Origin: Artocarpus heterophyllus
Lineage: Eukaryota > Streptophyta > Magnoliopsida > Rosales > Moraceae
Length of the DNA stretch: 64,000 nt
Assembly: GCA_025403435.1 (NCBI GenBank)
Contig: CM046330.1
Coordinates: 25,111,507-25,175,506 of the forward strand
Direction of reading: 5' to 3'
The notes below the pieces were generated by a model. It was given only the letters and a program-made list of their open reading frames with translations, was not told the origin of the DNA and ran no database searches. Shown here in pieces: positions 23,473 to 34,808 of this stretch. Numbering within the stretch: the stretch's first letter is position 1; each line of letters starts with the position of its first letter. Both the position numbers and the translations under genes were made by a program.

Positions 23473-23478
23473 AGAGAT
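23466..23478 (+). promoter_or_regulatory. Polypurine tract of copia B
   Basis: ACAAGTGAGAGAT lies directly before the 3' LTR and overlaps the last codons of pol, as is usual in copia elements. Confidence 0.75.
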
Positions 23479-25425
23479 TGTTGGGTTTGGTGCCTTAAAA
23501 GCTGTGACATTGTACATATTGATAATAAATAAATAAAGTGACATTTGAAATTATTTGGTTGCTTATATGTATTATGAATACTTTTATAAATATCAAGAAA
23601 ATTCCATGATTATTTATGTGACTATAAATTTAGCATATAATTGTTATATGCTTAGAGATAAAATTTATAAATAATAATCTAAATAATCCGTAATAATTAA
23701 TCAAAGTTTGAGATCTTTAATTAAATATTACAAGTACAGCCAATCTCATTTAGAATAAAATAGTCATTATCCGGACTATTAATATAGAGACATTAGATTA
23801 GAAGTACTTTATATAATGAGATTATATAAGACTGGATCTGGTAAATTATGAATCTCTAATAATCATCCGTTACAATAGAGTATTCAAATTTATCACTGTG
23901 ATGATCATATATTTAACAGTCTTAATTTTGAGAATTTATTAAACTCCTGCTTATGACATTATGTTTTTTGACTTGCTTTGTAAGATTTGTTTAAGCACAG
24001 ATCATAACTTAACATCTTGAAAACATAATGTAACAAATGGCTGGGAATAATATTATACAGATATGAAATCCATTCCTTCCTTATGGAAGTTAGAAAAATA
24101 GTTATCTTGAGTGATAATTCATGGTTTGAACAGTAGAGCGCTCGTTCAGAATAAAATTATGAATTAACTGTTTGTTAGAGAATTATTGGAACTCAATGAT
24201 AAAGATATAATAAAAAAGGTAAACATAAATTGAACCTAGTTCTTATTATGAACTATTTATGGAGGACTAACTTATATATAATAATTATATCAATGGACTA
24301 TTCGTTAATTTTTTTTGAGTAATTTTACTATAATATCAAGTGTTCAGTTTCAGATTTTTAGTGGAGTAACACTAAAACTAATAAATTTGGTACATTAATT
24401 AAAGAGTTTGATTAATTGTCAAATTTTAAATTTATTAGAACTTGGGTTATAGGACCATAGGTCCCCAATACCACCTCTAAAACAATATATTGAATTTAAT
24501 GCATAGAATGAATTATACATATTTAATTTAGAATTATTGAATTTTAAATTAATTATTTCACACTTGAGATATTAATGTAGTACAGAAAAATATTTTCTGT
24601 GACACATAATATAATGTGATAAATGTTGTCATATTTAACTAAGCATTAGTTAATTAATTAATTTTTTTATCTATTATTAAATAAATGAGATTTATTTTTT
24701 TAAAAAATATATATTAAATTTTATTATTTGTTAATATATATATATGTATTACATAAACAAACTTTATATATATATATATAACGAATCAGTTGTGATTCGT
24801 TTAAAAAAAATTAATAAAAAAAGAGAAGTTTACGTTTTCGTACATAAACGTAACTTTATATATATATATATATATTAAAAGTTAAACGATTTTTTTTAAT
24901 TCGTTTTTAGAAAAAAAAGGGAAAGGAAAAAGGTAAGAATGATGTAAAAAATATCCTTTACCCATATATTTGATATGGCTATTATTTCAAATTTAAAATT
25001 AATTGAAAAATTACTAATGGCTCAGATATAAAAAGGAAGAGATAACAATTATCTCAATAGATTTTCATTCACGTAATTTTTACAGAATACTCATAGAGAA
25101 AAACTGAGAGTTCTTATATGAAAATAAAATATGTTATCTCATGTGTTGAGTACATAGCAGATTCAGAAAAGTGTAAGGAAAATTCATTCTTGCAGTTTGA
25201 CCCCCATTCGTTTTTCCATTGGTGTGGAGACCTAGATTGGAAAATGTGGTGTCAAAAGAAAAGCTGGGATACCCTAATAGACTTCAAAAAAGTTAGTAAA
25301 AATTTCCAAAGCTTTCTATTATTATTTAAAATTATATAGCTATTACCGATGAACAAAGTTTCCAAAAAAAATTTGTTTGTCAATGATCCATTACTTCCGC
25401 TGCGTGTCGTATTTTAAATCCAACA
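23479..25425 (+). repeat. 3' LTR of copia B
   Basis: 1947 bp from TGTTGGGTTTGGTGCC to AATCCAACA, partner of 15689-17663. Differences between the two are scattered substitutions and TA-tract length changes, so insertion is not very recent. Confidence 0.95.
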
Positions 25426-25430
25426 TACAT
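25426..25430. repeat. Target site duplication of copia B, right copy (TACAT)
   Basis: Matches 15684-15688. Confidence 0.88.
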
Positions 25431-25520
25431 CTCATATATAGAGAAATTTTAAATTGGAGTAGAGTTCCTAAGCTAATTCATTATTTCACAGAAAATGAGT
25501 CGATGTTAAACAATTCTCAC

Positions 25521-25880
25521 CTCATCAGTGAAGAGAGACACTTTACTCAAGTAAATATCAACCTCAGATGGCTCTGAAATGTTTCTACTTAAAGAGATGA
25601 AGCAAAATGTAACAAGATGAGGACACTCGGAAAGATTGAGCACATTCAAAACCGGAAATTGGAGGGAAGATCCACTGTAAAATCTAATGAGCTTTGAAAG
25701 ATTTTCTATTATTAGGTATTTAAACTGAGGAAATTGTAATGTGCCCATCTTCTCATCCAACATTATTACCTCCTCTGTCATGCTGCAGCAAAAGAGAATG
25801 AAAATAGGTACTTTATAGACCAGAACTCCTGTTCTCTCAAACTCGGACCAAGACACTGCAACGTCAATCAATTAAGAATT
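25521..25880 (-). pseudogene. CNL resistance-gene LRR exon relic, copy 1
   Basis: The minus-strand frame contains MTEEVIMLDEKMGTLQFPQF, then NVLNLSECPHLVTFCF and DIYLSKVSLFTDE, and ends at a GTGAGA splice-donor-like site (25515-25520). The pattern of short leucine-rich units with NCP/ECPHL and MMEEII-like elements is typical of the LRR region of plant coiled-coil NBS-LRR (RPS2/At4g27190-like) immune receptors, which work in the cytoplasm. No NB-ARC or coiled-coil part is in the window. It is a tandem duplicate of copy 2 about 1 kb to the right. A frameshift precedes the block, so it is a relic. Confidence 0.65.
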
Positions 25881-26511
25881 AAAATTAAAAACAGAGTTAA
25901 TCAATGTAGCTGAAGCGTAAAAAAAAAAAAGAAAAAGAAAATGAAGGATAATTTCCTCAGATCCGTTTATTCACTCCGAAACTGGATCATAGGAGTTTTA
26001 GTAATTTTTTGATTCACACAAAATGTCAAGAAAATAGCCTCCAAAATTTGTTGATTGAAAACACCCAGATTTTATTTAAAGATATTCTCTTTTTTGGTAT
26101 GATGAGACTAATATATTTTCAGGATAAATTATCACAAAGGGTAACCAAAAAAAAAAAAAAACCACAAATAAAATTGAGAAAAATAATTTCAAAAAAAAAA
26201 AAGAAAAGTTAAACTTACTTATATTTAACCCCAGAATTGAGCCAGAAATAGATCAAAACGTTCCTAATTGTAAAATTTCTTATCTAATTAATTGGAAGTT
26301 TCTAACAATTACATGTGACTTTCTTTTTTCATAGTAATTATCTCCGAGCCAAAAATATTGCCATATGATTTCTTCCCTAATATGGGTTACATCACTAATT
26401 GAATCATGTTTTAGTTGGAGAGGAAAATATTTAATTCCTCTGCTACTTATGGGAGCTTGTATATCAGTTTCTTCCATTACCTACAAAATTGTAAGACTAA
26501 AAAAAACTCAC

Positions 26512-26930
26512 CTCATCAGTAAAGAGAGACACCTTTCCAGGGTAAATATCAAGCTCAGATGGCTTTGAAATTTTTTTACTTAAAGAGCTGAAACAAAATG
26601 TAACAAGTTCAGAACATTTGGAAAGTTTGAGTACGTCCAACGCCTGATATTGGAGTGAAAGTCCACTGCAAAATCTAAAGGGCTTCGGAAGATTCTTCAG
26701 CCTCGAATACTTAAGCAGAGGAAGTTGTAAAATATCCATCTTCTCATCCATCGTTATTATCTCTTCCATCATGTTACAGCTTCTAATTTCAAGTTGATTA
26801 GCTGCGTAAGTGTTGCAGCAAAAGAGGATGAAATAGATACTTTACAGACCCACAATCTTGTATGACCAGCTCTCCCAAACTTGGAGCGAGACAATGCAAC
26901 ATCAATCATTAAGTTCAGTAACTATTTAAA
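26512..26930 (-). pseudogene. CNL resistance-gene LRR exon relic, copy 2
   Basis: Frame 26772 downward reads MMEEIITMDEKMDILQLPLL, then LDVLKLSKCSELVTFCFSSL and DIYPGKVSLFTDE, followed by a GTGAGT donor (26506-26511). Upstream, in a shifted frame, is DCGSVKYLF, then an ATLTQLINL-type stretch and LEIRSCNMMEEII, the usual order in CNL leucine-rich repeats. Two frameshifts are needed to join these parts, so the copy is broken. Copy 1 shares both the coding block and the upstream flank, which shows that a segment of about 400 bp or more was duplicated. Confidence 0.68.
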
Positions 26931-27205
26931 TCTTCTCGAGCCGTATGAACATTGGGATCTAAATATACAACTTCAATATTACAAAAGCATAGAGCAAGCG
27001 AGATGGGAGTTTTTTGCCCCCCTTTTTTTAATGAATTTAACCAATTAAAGTACTAAAATGTGTTTAATTTTTAATATGTATAGGAATTTAATTGTTCATG
27101 TTTCTTTCCCATTTTCGACTGTTTTTTCTTGACATGGTTAAAGATATAGTTTGAAAAAACCCTATGTGTTTGGTCATAAGCATGTTCAATTATCCTGGGT
27201 TCGCT

Positions 27206-27207
<2 letters not shown>

Positions 27208-27235
<28 letters not shown>
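27208..27235. repeat. TA microsatellite
   Basis: Fourteen uninterrupted TA units. Similar tracts elsewhere (for example 4777-4797 and 42867-42891) lie within transposable elements. Confidence 0.9.
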
Positions 27236-27236
<1 letters not shown>

Positions 27237-27987
27237 GATTTAACTTTCATCTATTTTCATCTATTTTGATGGAAGTATCATCCACTATAAGTTAAGTGAT
27301 TAGACACTATAATTTGCTTTTTTCAGACTACGGTTGTTTTAAGTAGGCATATGCATTTGTTGAGTATGTTTGTCATTTTACCCAGAATAATATGGAAATG
27401 AATACGTAATCTTATATGAGTTAAACGTGACACTCTTTGCAGTTGCATTTAACTTTCACTAATTGCATATATAGCATAGATGAATAATTTTAAATTTGTG
27501 CCTTTTTAATATCCCTTTGGATTTTTTGAATCATAATAACGTAAATACTAGTTAAAATGCAATTCATAATACAACAAATAATCACCTTTGAATTTGCATT
27601 TTTTTTCCTATACAAAAGAGCTAATTTCCTTGTTTGTTTCTTCCGATTGCCAGAATAACATATTTTTTTAGTTGATGGCATGGGGTACTAGTTGATGGTG
27701 CTAATAAAATGGCCAATATGTTTGATTAAGATCGTCCTCGTTAAGTTGAAAATCGAAGAAATGATCATACGGCCAATAATTGTTGTGGCGAATAGCTTTG
27801 TCATGGAGTGAATAAATGTCCTTTAAACACCTTCATCATCGCTCACTTAGTTGTTGCGTTGTGCAATATATTTCTTGTTTCATGTTGGCTTGTTGGCTCA
27901 TTGGTTTGGGTTGTTTGTATTGTAGGGCTTGAAGCAACACTAAGAATGTTATCCTTCAATTTTTTTCAGGGCACCTTTGCTTATTGT

Positions 27988-27995
27988 GTCTGTAT
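27988..27995. repeat. 8-bp target duplication of the hAT element, left copy
   Basis: GTCTGTAT precedes the CAGAGACGG end; GTTTGTAT follows the other end at 30286-30293 (7 of 8 identical). Confidence 0.65.
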
Positions 27996-30285
27996 CAGAG
28001 ACGGCTTAACATAATTTGAGGCGTTAAGCGGGATTTCTAAAAGGGCCTACATAATAATATATATTTATATGGATTTTTTTTAGCATCATCATTCCTATTT
28101 CATTTTTTTCTCTAATTGTTTCTTCACTTGAGTTCTTACATTTTCTTTGTGACTTATGAGGAATTTTTTAAGACTCTAACAATTAGAAGTTGAATCAAAC
28201 TTTCTATTTTCCTCTATTTCTTGACTTTGTTATACCTTGATGCTTATTTTCTATTAGACATATTTTTTTAGAAAAAAATTAGACATATTTATTTATAAGA
28301 CTTAATTTATGTATGTATGAAACTAAATTAACCCAATAAACAACAATAAAAAATTAAAAAATAAAATACTAATGCAAAATGTTGAGGTCTGGTAGATCTG
28401 TAGGTGTAATGTGTCTACTTAGCACACACGTAGGTCTCCCATTCATAGATGTCGATGTTGACGTGGCTGTCATAGATAGCAAGTCAGTACAAAGTGTCTT
28501 CCGCAGGATCTCTAAGAGGGTGTTGGGGATGATTAGGCCCGAAATAAACCAAAGAAAACGATTTCTAGAGCCCACTCAATTGCCATAAGACCACGACTTC
28601 GCAAAAGATTAGGAAACACAAGAAATATGACAGTAATGGAACTAATGTAAGTGGAGATGGTAGGAGGTGTAGTCAACAGTTGATGGAGGCCTATTTCATA
28701 GGTTGGAGACAAAGCTGACTCCGTCAAGGTTGGAAGCAAAGCTGCCTCCAACGACGGGTCTAGGCTATCTTTGTAAAACGATAAATGGCAATCTAGTGAT
28801 CATGGCTAAAAGGATGGAGCTTTGGATCCTTTGGTTTTCTGGAAACGTACTCTAGAGGTGAACATAAGTCATCTTCGTCATCGAGCCTGGATTGCCAAAA
28901 TAGAAAGTCGAGGGTTGGAGGCTTAATCTAAAGCTGGTTCTCTTATGCTCCGACAACGTCTGCTGCACTCTGTTGCCCTTTAGAGCAAGCAGCGTTAGGA
29001 CACTTTCTAGAATTGAACTTGGGAATGGCCAAAATGGCAAAAATTTATAGCTATTCTAGGTTTTGTGTTGAAACTTAGACGTTTATCTAGGTCGATGCTC
29101 CGACGGGAGTTTGACCAAGTTGGAATCTTTATTTTCGGAGATCTAATGCATATGCTGCTTCCTCCAATGAGAGGTTTTCTCATTTTCGTTGTCTGAAATG
29201 TATGACATGTTATCAGACCATTTTGAAAATTCACGTGAGAACTGGTGATGGAGGCATGCACATGGCACCTTCAACAATGGACTTGCAACTCGGAAAAAGA
29301 CTATGGTGACACAAACGAGACCTATTCGGAGACATACCACTGGATGCGCATGTTGGGTGCTGCAAAAGCACAACTGGTGCTTCGTCACTTGGTTTTCTTG
29401 GCCCTTTTTGCTATGAAAAAAGCTTCGAGGCTTGGGTTTTGACCCCTTGGGGTGTTCTAAGGCAGAGTAGAGGCTTTTGGGCTATTCTTAAAGGCAAAAA
29501 AGGGCATTTTGAGGTCATTTTCTTATCACTCATATATTCTAGTTCAATTAGCTTCAATATCCTCCAACCAAAATTTGAAATTGATTCAAACTAAAATAAA
29601 TAGGCTCATTTGACCAATCATGCCCAACAAATCATGATCGAAGTAAGTTCCTCAAGTGTGGCTTGGGTCCACGGAATGGGCCCATTCGTGGTGTAGGACG
29701 AGAATGCTAGGTTTGGGCAATTAGAGGGGCCTAACACAAAATCAACCATCAACACAAAATTCAAGAAGCAATAATCAACAAGTAGACATTAACGAATAGC
29801 AAATAGATAAAAAAAAAAAAAAAATCCAAAGATTTTACAGAGATAAAAAACATTTGTTTAGAGAAAGAGAAGACATATTGTGCAAAATACAAATATAGGA
29901 AGGAAAGGCAATATTCTAAATAAAAAGAGTTGTGGTCACTTTTTATTATTTTTCTTTCAGAAAAGAAAACTTAGTAATATTTTTAGTTTTAGTTTATTAA
30001 TAATTGTTTGAATCATTTTTTTAAATTACGGTTTTGGTTTTTTTTTTTTGGATAATCATCTTTCTGCTAATGGGTAATGTTTAGTATCCCCATATTGTAG
30101 AGGTAATTAAATCATGTGTAACTATCATAAAAAATTGACTGGCTTTTCATTTAAAAAATTTTAAAACACCAAATGGTGGAAAGAAAATAGTTAAAATATA
30201 GGCAAAAAATAAAAAAAATTTGGGGCTCTTAAATTTGGGGCCTTAAGCATCGGACTTAACATATCTTATGGTTAAGTCAGCACTG
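27996..30285. mobile_element. hAT-type DNA transposon, non-autonomous, 2.29 kb
   Basis: The ends form an imperfect terminal inverted repeat: CAGAGACGGCTTAAC on the left and CAGTGCTGACTTAAC on the right read inward (CAG.G..G.CTTAAC). The ends continue into GGGCC-rich subterminal sequence on both sides. Flanking 8-bp duplications with one mismatch and ends beginning CAG fit the hAT superfamily. No transposase (RW/C-terminal dimerisation motif) is visible. The interior includes a more GC-balanced 1.2-kb part (about 28380-29740) with only short frames on both strands, which may be a further insertion or captured sequence. Confidence 0.6.
28521..29736. repeat. Possible solo LTR inside the hAT element
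   Basis: The segment starts TGTTGGGGATGATTAGGCCC and ends GGGGCCTAACA, so it has TG...CA ends with inverted TGTTRGG tips, and its composition differs from its surroundings. No 5-bp duplication is seen (AGGGG-type left flank, CAAAA right flank), and no second copy occurs in the window, so the call is tentative. Confidence 0.3.
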
Positions 30286-33200
30286 GTTTGTATCCTTTGC
30301 AATGACTGCATCTACTTTTGACAATTTTAAGGTTGTAATCCCTATTCCTATGGTCTCTTTTTAAGTAGATGGCTTGCAGTGTCTTTATAAGGCTAAATAT
30401 CATCACTTTGCATTATTATGTGTCACTAAAACCCTTAAATATAGCATTTGTATGTTAAATATTATTTTTGTTTTTTTCATGTAAAACTATGTTTAATTAT
30501 GTGTTTTCGTAGTGAAACTGTGTTTAATTATATTTTTAGTAATTTTTAGAGGTGTTTTTACATGTAAAACAAATAAAATGTTTGAAATTGACAAAAACCA
30601 TTAATTTTAGTAATGTAATTTATTTTTAGTCTTCCATTAATTTTAGTAAAGTAATTTTATTTTTAGTCTTTGTCTGTTTTATAGTGTTTTTAGTATGCAA
30701 ATATGTTTTATTACATTTTTAGCAATGTCTACATATGTTTTTAGGTCCTAAATGTTGTGTCTGTATGAAACCATATCACTCTATTAGCTAATATAGGCAG
30801 TATTTTTGTTTGTGTGATTTGTATTAGTTTTAGTTTTATTTTAGTTTTTATGTGACTATTTCTCATATATTTTACTTTGTAAAATAATTAATTTTTTAAG
30901 GTTTATTTGTCAAGATCTTTGAAAGTTGGGGGTAAAAATGATGCAAAGAAGCTTGAAATCTAAGATTAAAATACAAATTTAAGCAAAGTGACTTCTGCAT
31001 CATCAGTGGCGTCACCACTATCTTAAACTTCAGCTTAGCTTTTTAATGGTTTTAACCCTTTACAGCAGGTTCCGAGTAAAACGTTATGGCACTTGTCCTT
31101 GGGACAATTCTCACGATAGAAAGTGATCCAGACAGCTGAAGAAGTTTAGAATCCGAATGAATGGGAGTGAATGCCTATATATGTGTGTATTTATTCTAAC
31201 TTCTATGACAATCAATCACGCATACCTCGCCCATAGGAAAACGTATTACCTCTTGTTGCAATAGCAACAATCGTGTAAAAGCAAATGTATAATAGAATAA
31301 TGTTTTAAAAGTTAAGAAATTGAAAGTTATACAAATATAGAAAATATAGGTAGGATAAATATGATATAAATTTTACTCTACAATTAATGCAATACATATT
31401 AAAAAAGAAAACCTAATTACAAAAATTGGCATAGATTAATCATTGAAATATATTTTTATTAGTAGGGAGTATTATCATATAAGCAAAATGACATAATATA
31501 CTTGACTTAGTGAATAATTTCTCCTTTATAATAAGCTAAAACATGTGAATATTTTAATTATCGTTGTTACAACAATTTTGTTGTAAGAATGATCATAATT
31601 GTCATCTGTAGTAAATGTCCTTCAAATGCTACTCAAGTTATATTACGTATTATCGTCGACATACAGCGATCTACCCATTTTTGTTAATGCTTCTACAAAA
31701 ATAAACAGACTACTAAATATAAACACAAAACTAAAAGTGACCACAGTGCGAAACTGAGAAATTTCTAATGCATTAAACGGAAAATATGTAAGAATTAGTA
31801 TGAGTAATTTATGTATAAATTTTGTGACTTAAATTTTATGGTAAAAAATTTTTAAGGGCTTAAGGAGTAATGTTAGTGTCATAAAGATTATTATTTAAAT
31901 CCAAATTTTTGTAACAAATTTAATAAGAGTAAATATGGAATTTACAAGATTAAATATGATGCCATAGTTTTAAGCATGGAATGGATTATAAAGAAATGTA
32001 GTATAAAATAATAATGCATGAGATTATATGAAATAAGGAAAAACTATATAAATATATGAAAATTATACAGTATAAAAATAAAAAAGTACAAAATTATGCA
32101 GTATGAGAATAATACAGTATAAGGATTATACTGAAAAAATTATGCAATATCGAAATTAGACTGCGTAGAGTTAACCAATATAGGAATTATACTATGAGGA
32201 GGACATGGACAAGCAAGGAAGGTTGTGGAATCTCATAAATAGTATACAAAAGAATACCGAACCGACAGTATAGGAAAAACACAATGCAGTGCAAATTTTG
32301 ACAATTTACAAAGTAAATGGGCCCTACAAGATGACACTCAAAGGATGGAAAAAATGCCCCACATCACCCCCTTGGAATTGGTTTTGGATGTGTCGATGGG
32401 AGTCACTTTTTGAAATTACCATGTGGTCCTTATAATAATTATTTTTGCAATTAAGGACCTAAGTGGATAAAATCCACCAAAGTGCCACCCAAAAGGTGGA
32501 AAAAAGGCTATATCCTCCCCTAAAGAGAACCGGTTATGGCCAATGCTTTTGTTGCAATTTTTAATTGCATTCTAATCCTTAAAGAGATGTCATAACATAT
32601 CCTGGTGTTTAAGAAAAACAATACACTTTTGTCTCCATCCTTTTCATGCAAACTTGAGCAAAACTTACCCATTTCCTCACAAGCTAAAACCGACCCCTTA
32701 CTGTTGCTTTCTCTTAAATATTTTTCAAGAATATTGAAGATCAAGATTAGTCACTTTTGGAGGTAAAAATTCAAACTTTTTCTTATGATTTAAGTGACTG
32801 TCTTGAGTTTTTAAATGAGTTTTGATGAGGTTTTGCTATGATTTATATCAAAGAGGAGTAACTAAAGTTTAAGCACTCAAGCGGAGTATCAAAAAGCTTG
32901 AAAGATCTCGTGGTAAGAGCCCTAAATCCTAGTCCTCTAAAATTAAATTATGTTATCAAGTTTTAAGGAGAAGTTTTTTTTTATTTTTTATTTTTTGTTG
33001 AAATTTAAAGAGAAGATGAATTTGTATCATTTAGTCCATAAAACGAGCTGCATAAAGAGAGAAAAGTAGTACTATGTTGATGACAAAAAGGCGCTGTTTT
33101 GAAGGACGTGTCGTTTCTTGCAAACTGCCATTACTTAAATTTTGATATGGGCGTTTGAGCAGGGATTTGGCTTATACAACCAATTTAAATTTCCAAATCA

Positions 33201-33334
33201 GAACCTATTATCTGTTATCTTCACATTTATTATCCCCACAAAAAAGGGAACCAAAATCTAGTATATTAAGTATGTTTCGATGCATAGTGTTCAAAAAATG
33301 GGTCTTGTTTCCTTTGGATTTGGTCTACATGTGG
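30286..33334. other. Intergenic AT-rich DNA, no gene seen
   Basis: About 3 kb. T-rich low-complexity DNA with many TTTTTAGT runs (30420-30890) resembles 63080-63440 in style. A loose, degenerate repeat of an ATTATGCAGTATAAG-like motif occurs at about 32060-32190. The 74-residue frame at 32520-32744 (minus) and others are too short and unlike any family I know. Confidence 0.5.
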
Positions 33335-33458
33335 GTGAGGTATGCCATGATGTCACTGAGACGGTGAATGTGGAAGCAAAACGTATATACAGGCTTGTGA
33401 GGTATGCCATGATGTCACTGAGATGGTGAATGTGGAAGCAAAACGTATATACAAGCTT
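33335..33458. repeat. 62-bp tandem duplication
   Basis: 33335-33396 and 33397-33458 are identical except for two transitions. Each begins GTGAGGTATGCCATGATG and ends in AGGCTT or AAGCTT. It lies in non-coding DNA upstream of copia C. Confidence 0.95.
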
Positions 33459-33887
33459 ACAATGGATTAGGAGATGGATGAACAAGTGGAAGAAAACGTG
33501 GCCTTCCATTGGACAATGGCCCAATATTATTCACACACCTCACCAATGACTCAAATCTGGGGACTATTCTCCCTCTTGACACGTGGTGACCAATATGAAT
33601 TTGTCTGCTATAAATTACTACTTTTCTTCCAATTCAACCGAATTGTGCTCGGGAAAAAATTAGGGCTTCCATATGTTATATTTATGACCAGTGGAAATGA
33701 AGAATGGAATTTTGGCACTTTGTTTAATCTAAAGTGTGTATTTGTATATTTGTTGTATTGTCAATTCTTTGCTCCTTTGAGGATTTTGGAACTTTTTGCG
33801 AGGAAAAGAGTCGGGGCAAAAGTTAGATAGCCATCGTGGTCCAAATTGTCAACATCCATTTAGAATCTTAAAATTATGGGTATAAAG

Positions 33888-34808
33888 TGTTAGGTTTGGT
33901 GCCCTATAAACTAAGACATTGTACATATTATTAATAAATAAATATAATGATATTTGTAATTATTTTGGTTGCTTATATATATTATGAATACTTTAATAAA
34001 ATTCCATAAAATTATTTATGTGGCTATAAATTTATCATATAATTGTTATATGCTTAGGGATAAAATTTATAGATAATAATCTAATAGTCTGTAATAATTA
34101 ATTAAAGTTTAGGATTTTTAATTAAATATTACAAGTACGGTCAAATCTCATTTAAAATGAAATAGTTTTATCTGGGCTATTAATGTAGAGACATTTGATT
34201 AGATGTATTTTATATAATGAAATTATATAGGACTTGACCAAATAAATTATGAATCTCTAATAATCATCCATTACAAACAAGTTATTCAAATCTATCACTA
34301 TGATGATCATATATTTGATAGTCTTACTCCTGAGTATTTATTAGGCTCCTATCTATGACATTATGTTTTTCGACTTGCATAGCAAGATTTGTCTAAATAC
34401 GGATCATAACTTAGTATCTTGGAAACATAATGAAATAAATGGGTGGGAATAATATTGAATAGATATGGAATCCATTCCTTCAATATGAAAGTTAGAAAAA
34501 TAACTCTCTTGTGTGATGATTTAAGGTTTGAACAATAGAGCACTCGTTATAATAAGATTATGAATTAACTGTTCATTAGAGAAATATTAGAACTCAAGAA
34601 TAAAGATGTAATAAGAGAGGTAAACATAAATTAAACCTAGCTCTTATTATGAATTATTTATATCAATAGACTACTCGCTAATTTTTTTTAAGTATAATCT
34701 CAAGAGTTCAGTGTCAGGTTTTTAGTAGAATAACATTGAAACTAATAAATTTGGCAAATTAATTTAAGACTTTAACTAATTGTCAATTTCATTAAAGCTT
34801 GGATTATA
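33888..34808 (+). repeat. Copia C 5' LTR, left part
   Basis: Aligns with the first 930 bases of the copia B LTR. It ends at GGATTATA, where the family sequence should continue AGGTCCATAGG; that continuation is found at 42329. Confidence 0.9.

Larger units (their letters stand above)
15689..25425 (+). mobile_element. Copia B, full-length Ty1/copia retrotransposon (family I), defective
   Basis: 9737 bp with two LTRs of 1975 and 1947 bp, primer-binding site, 1.8-kb leader, gag, protease, integrase, reverse transcriptase and RNase H in copia order (integrase before reverse transcriptase), purine tract, and a 5-bp TACAT duplication. It is the best-preserved member of family I here and the reference for copies A and C. 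Stops and frameshifts occur in every domain, so it could only move with proteins supplied by another element. Confidence 0.95.
26931..27995. other. Intergenic AT-rich DNA, no gene seen
   Basis: About 1.06 kb. It contains a TA microsatellite at 27208-27235 and a 68-residue hydrophobic frame (27808-28014, plus) that runs into the hAT element and shows no family. I see nothing else. Confidence 0.5.

Noticed and set aside
27808..28014. 68-residue hydrophobic frame
   Set aside because: It crosses the left end of the hAT element at 27996, so it is not an ancestral coding unit, and it has no family signature.
33474..33830. 118-residue frame upstream of copia C
   Set aside because: No recognisable domain, it starts beside a tandem duplication, and the context is non-coding. 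Length alone is not enough in this window.
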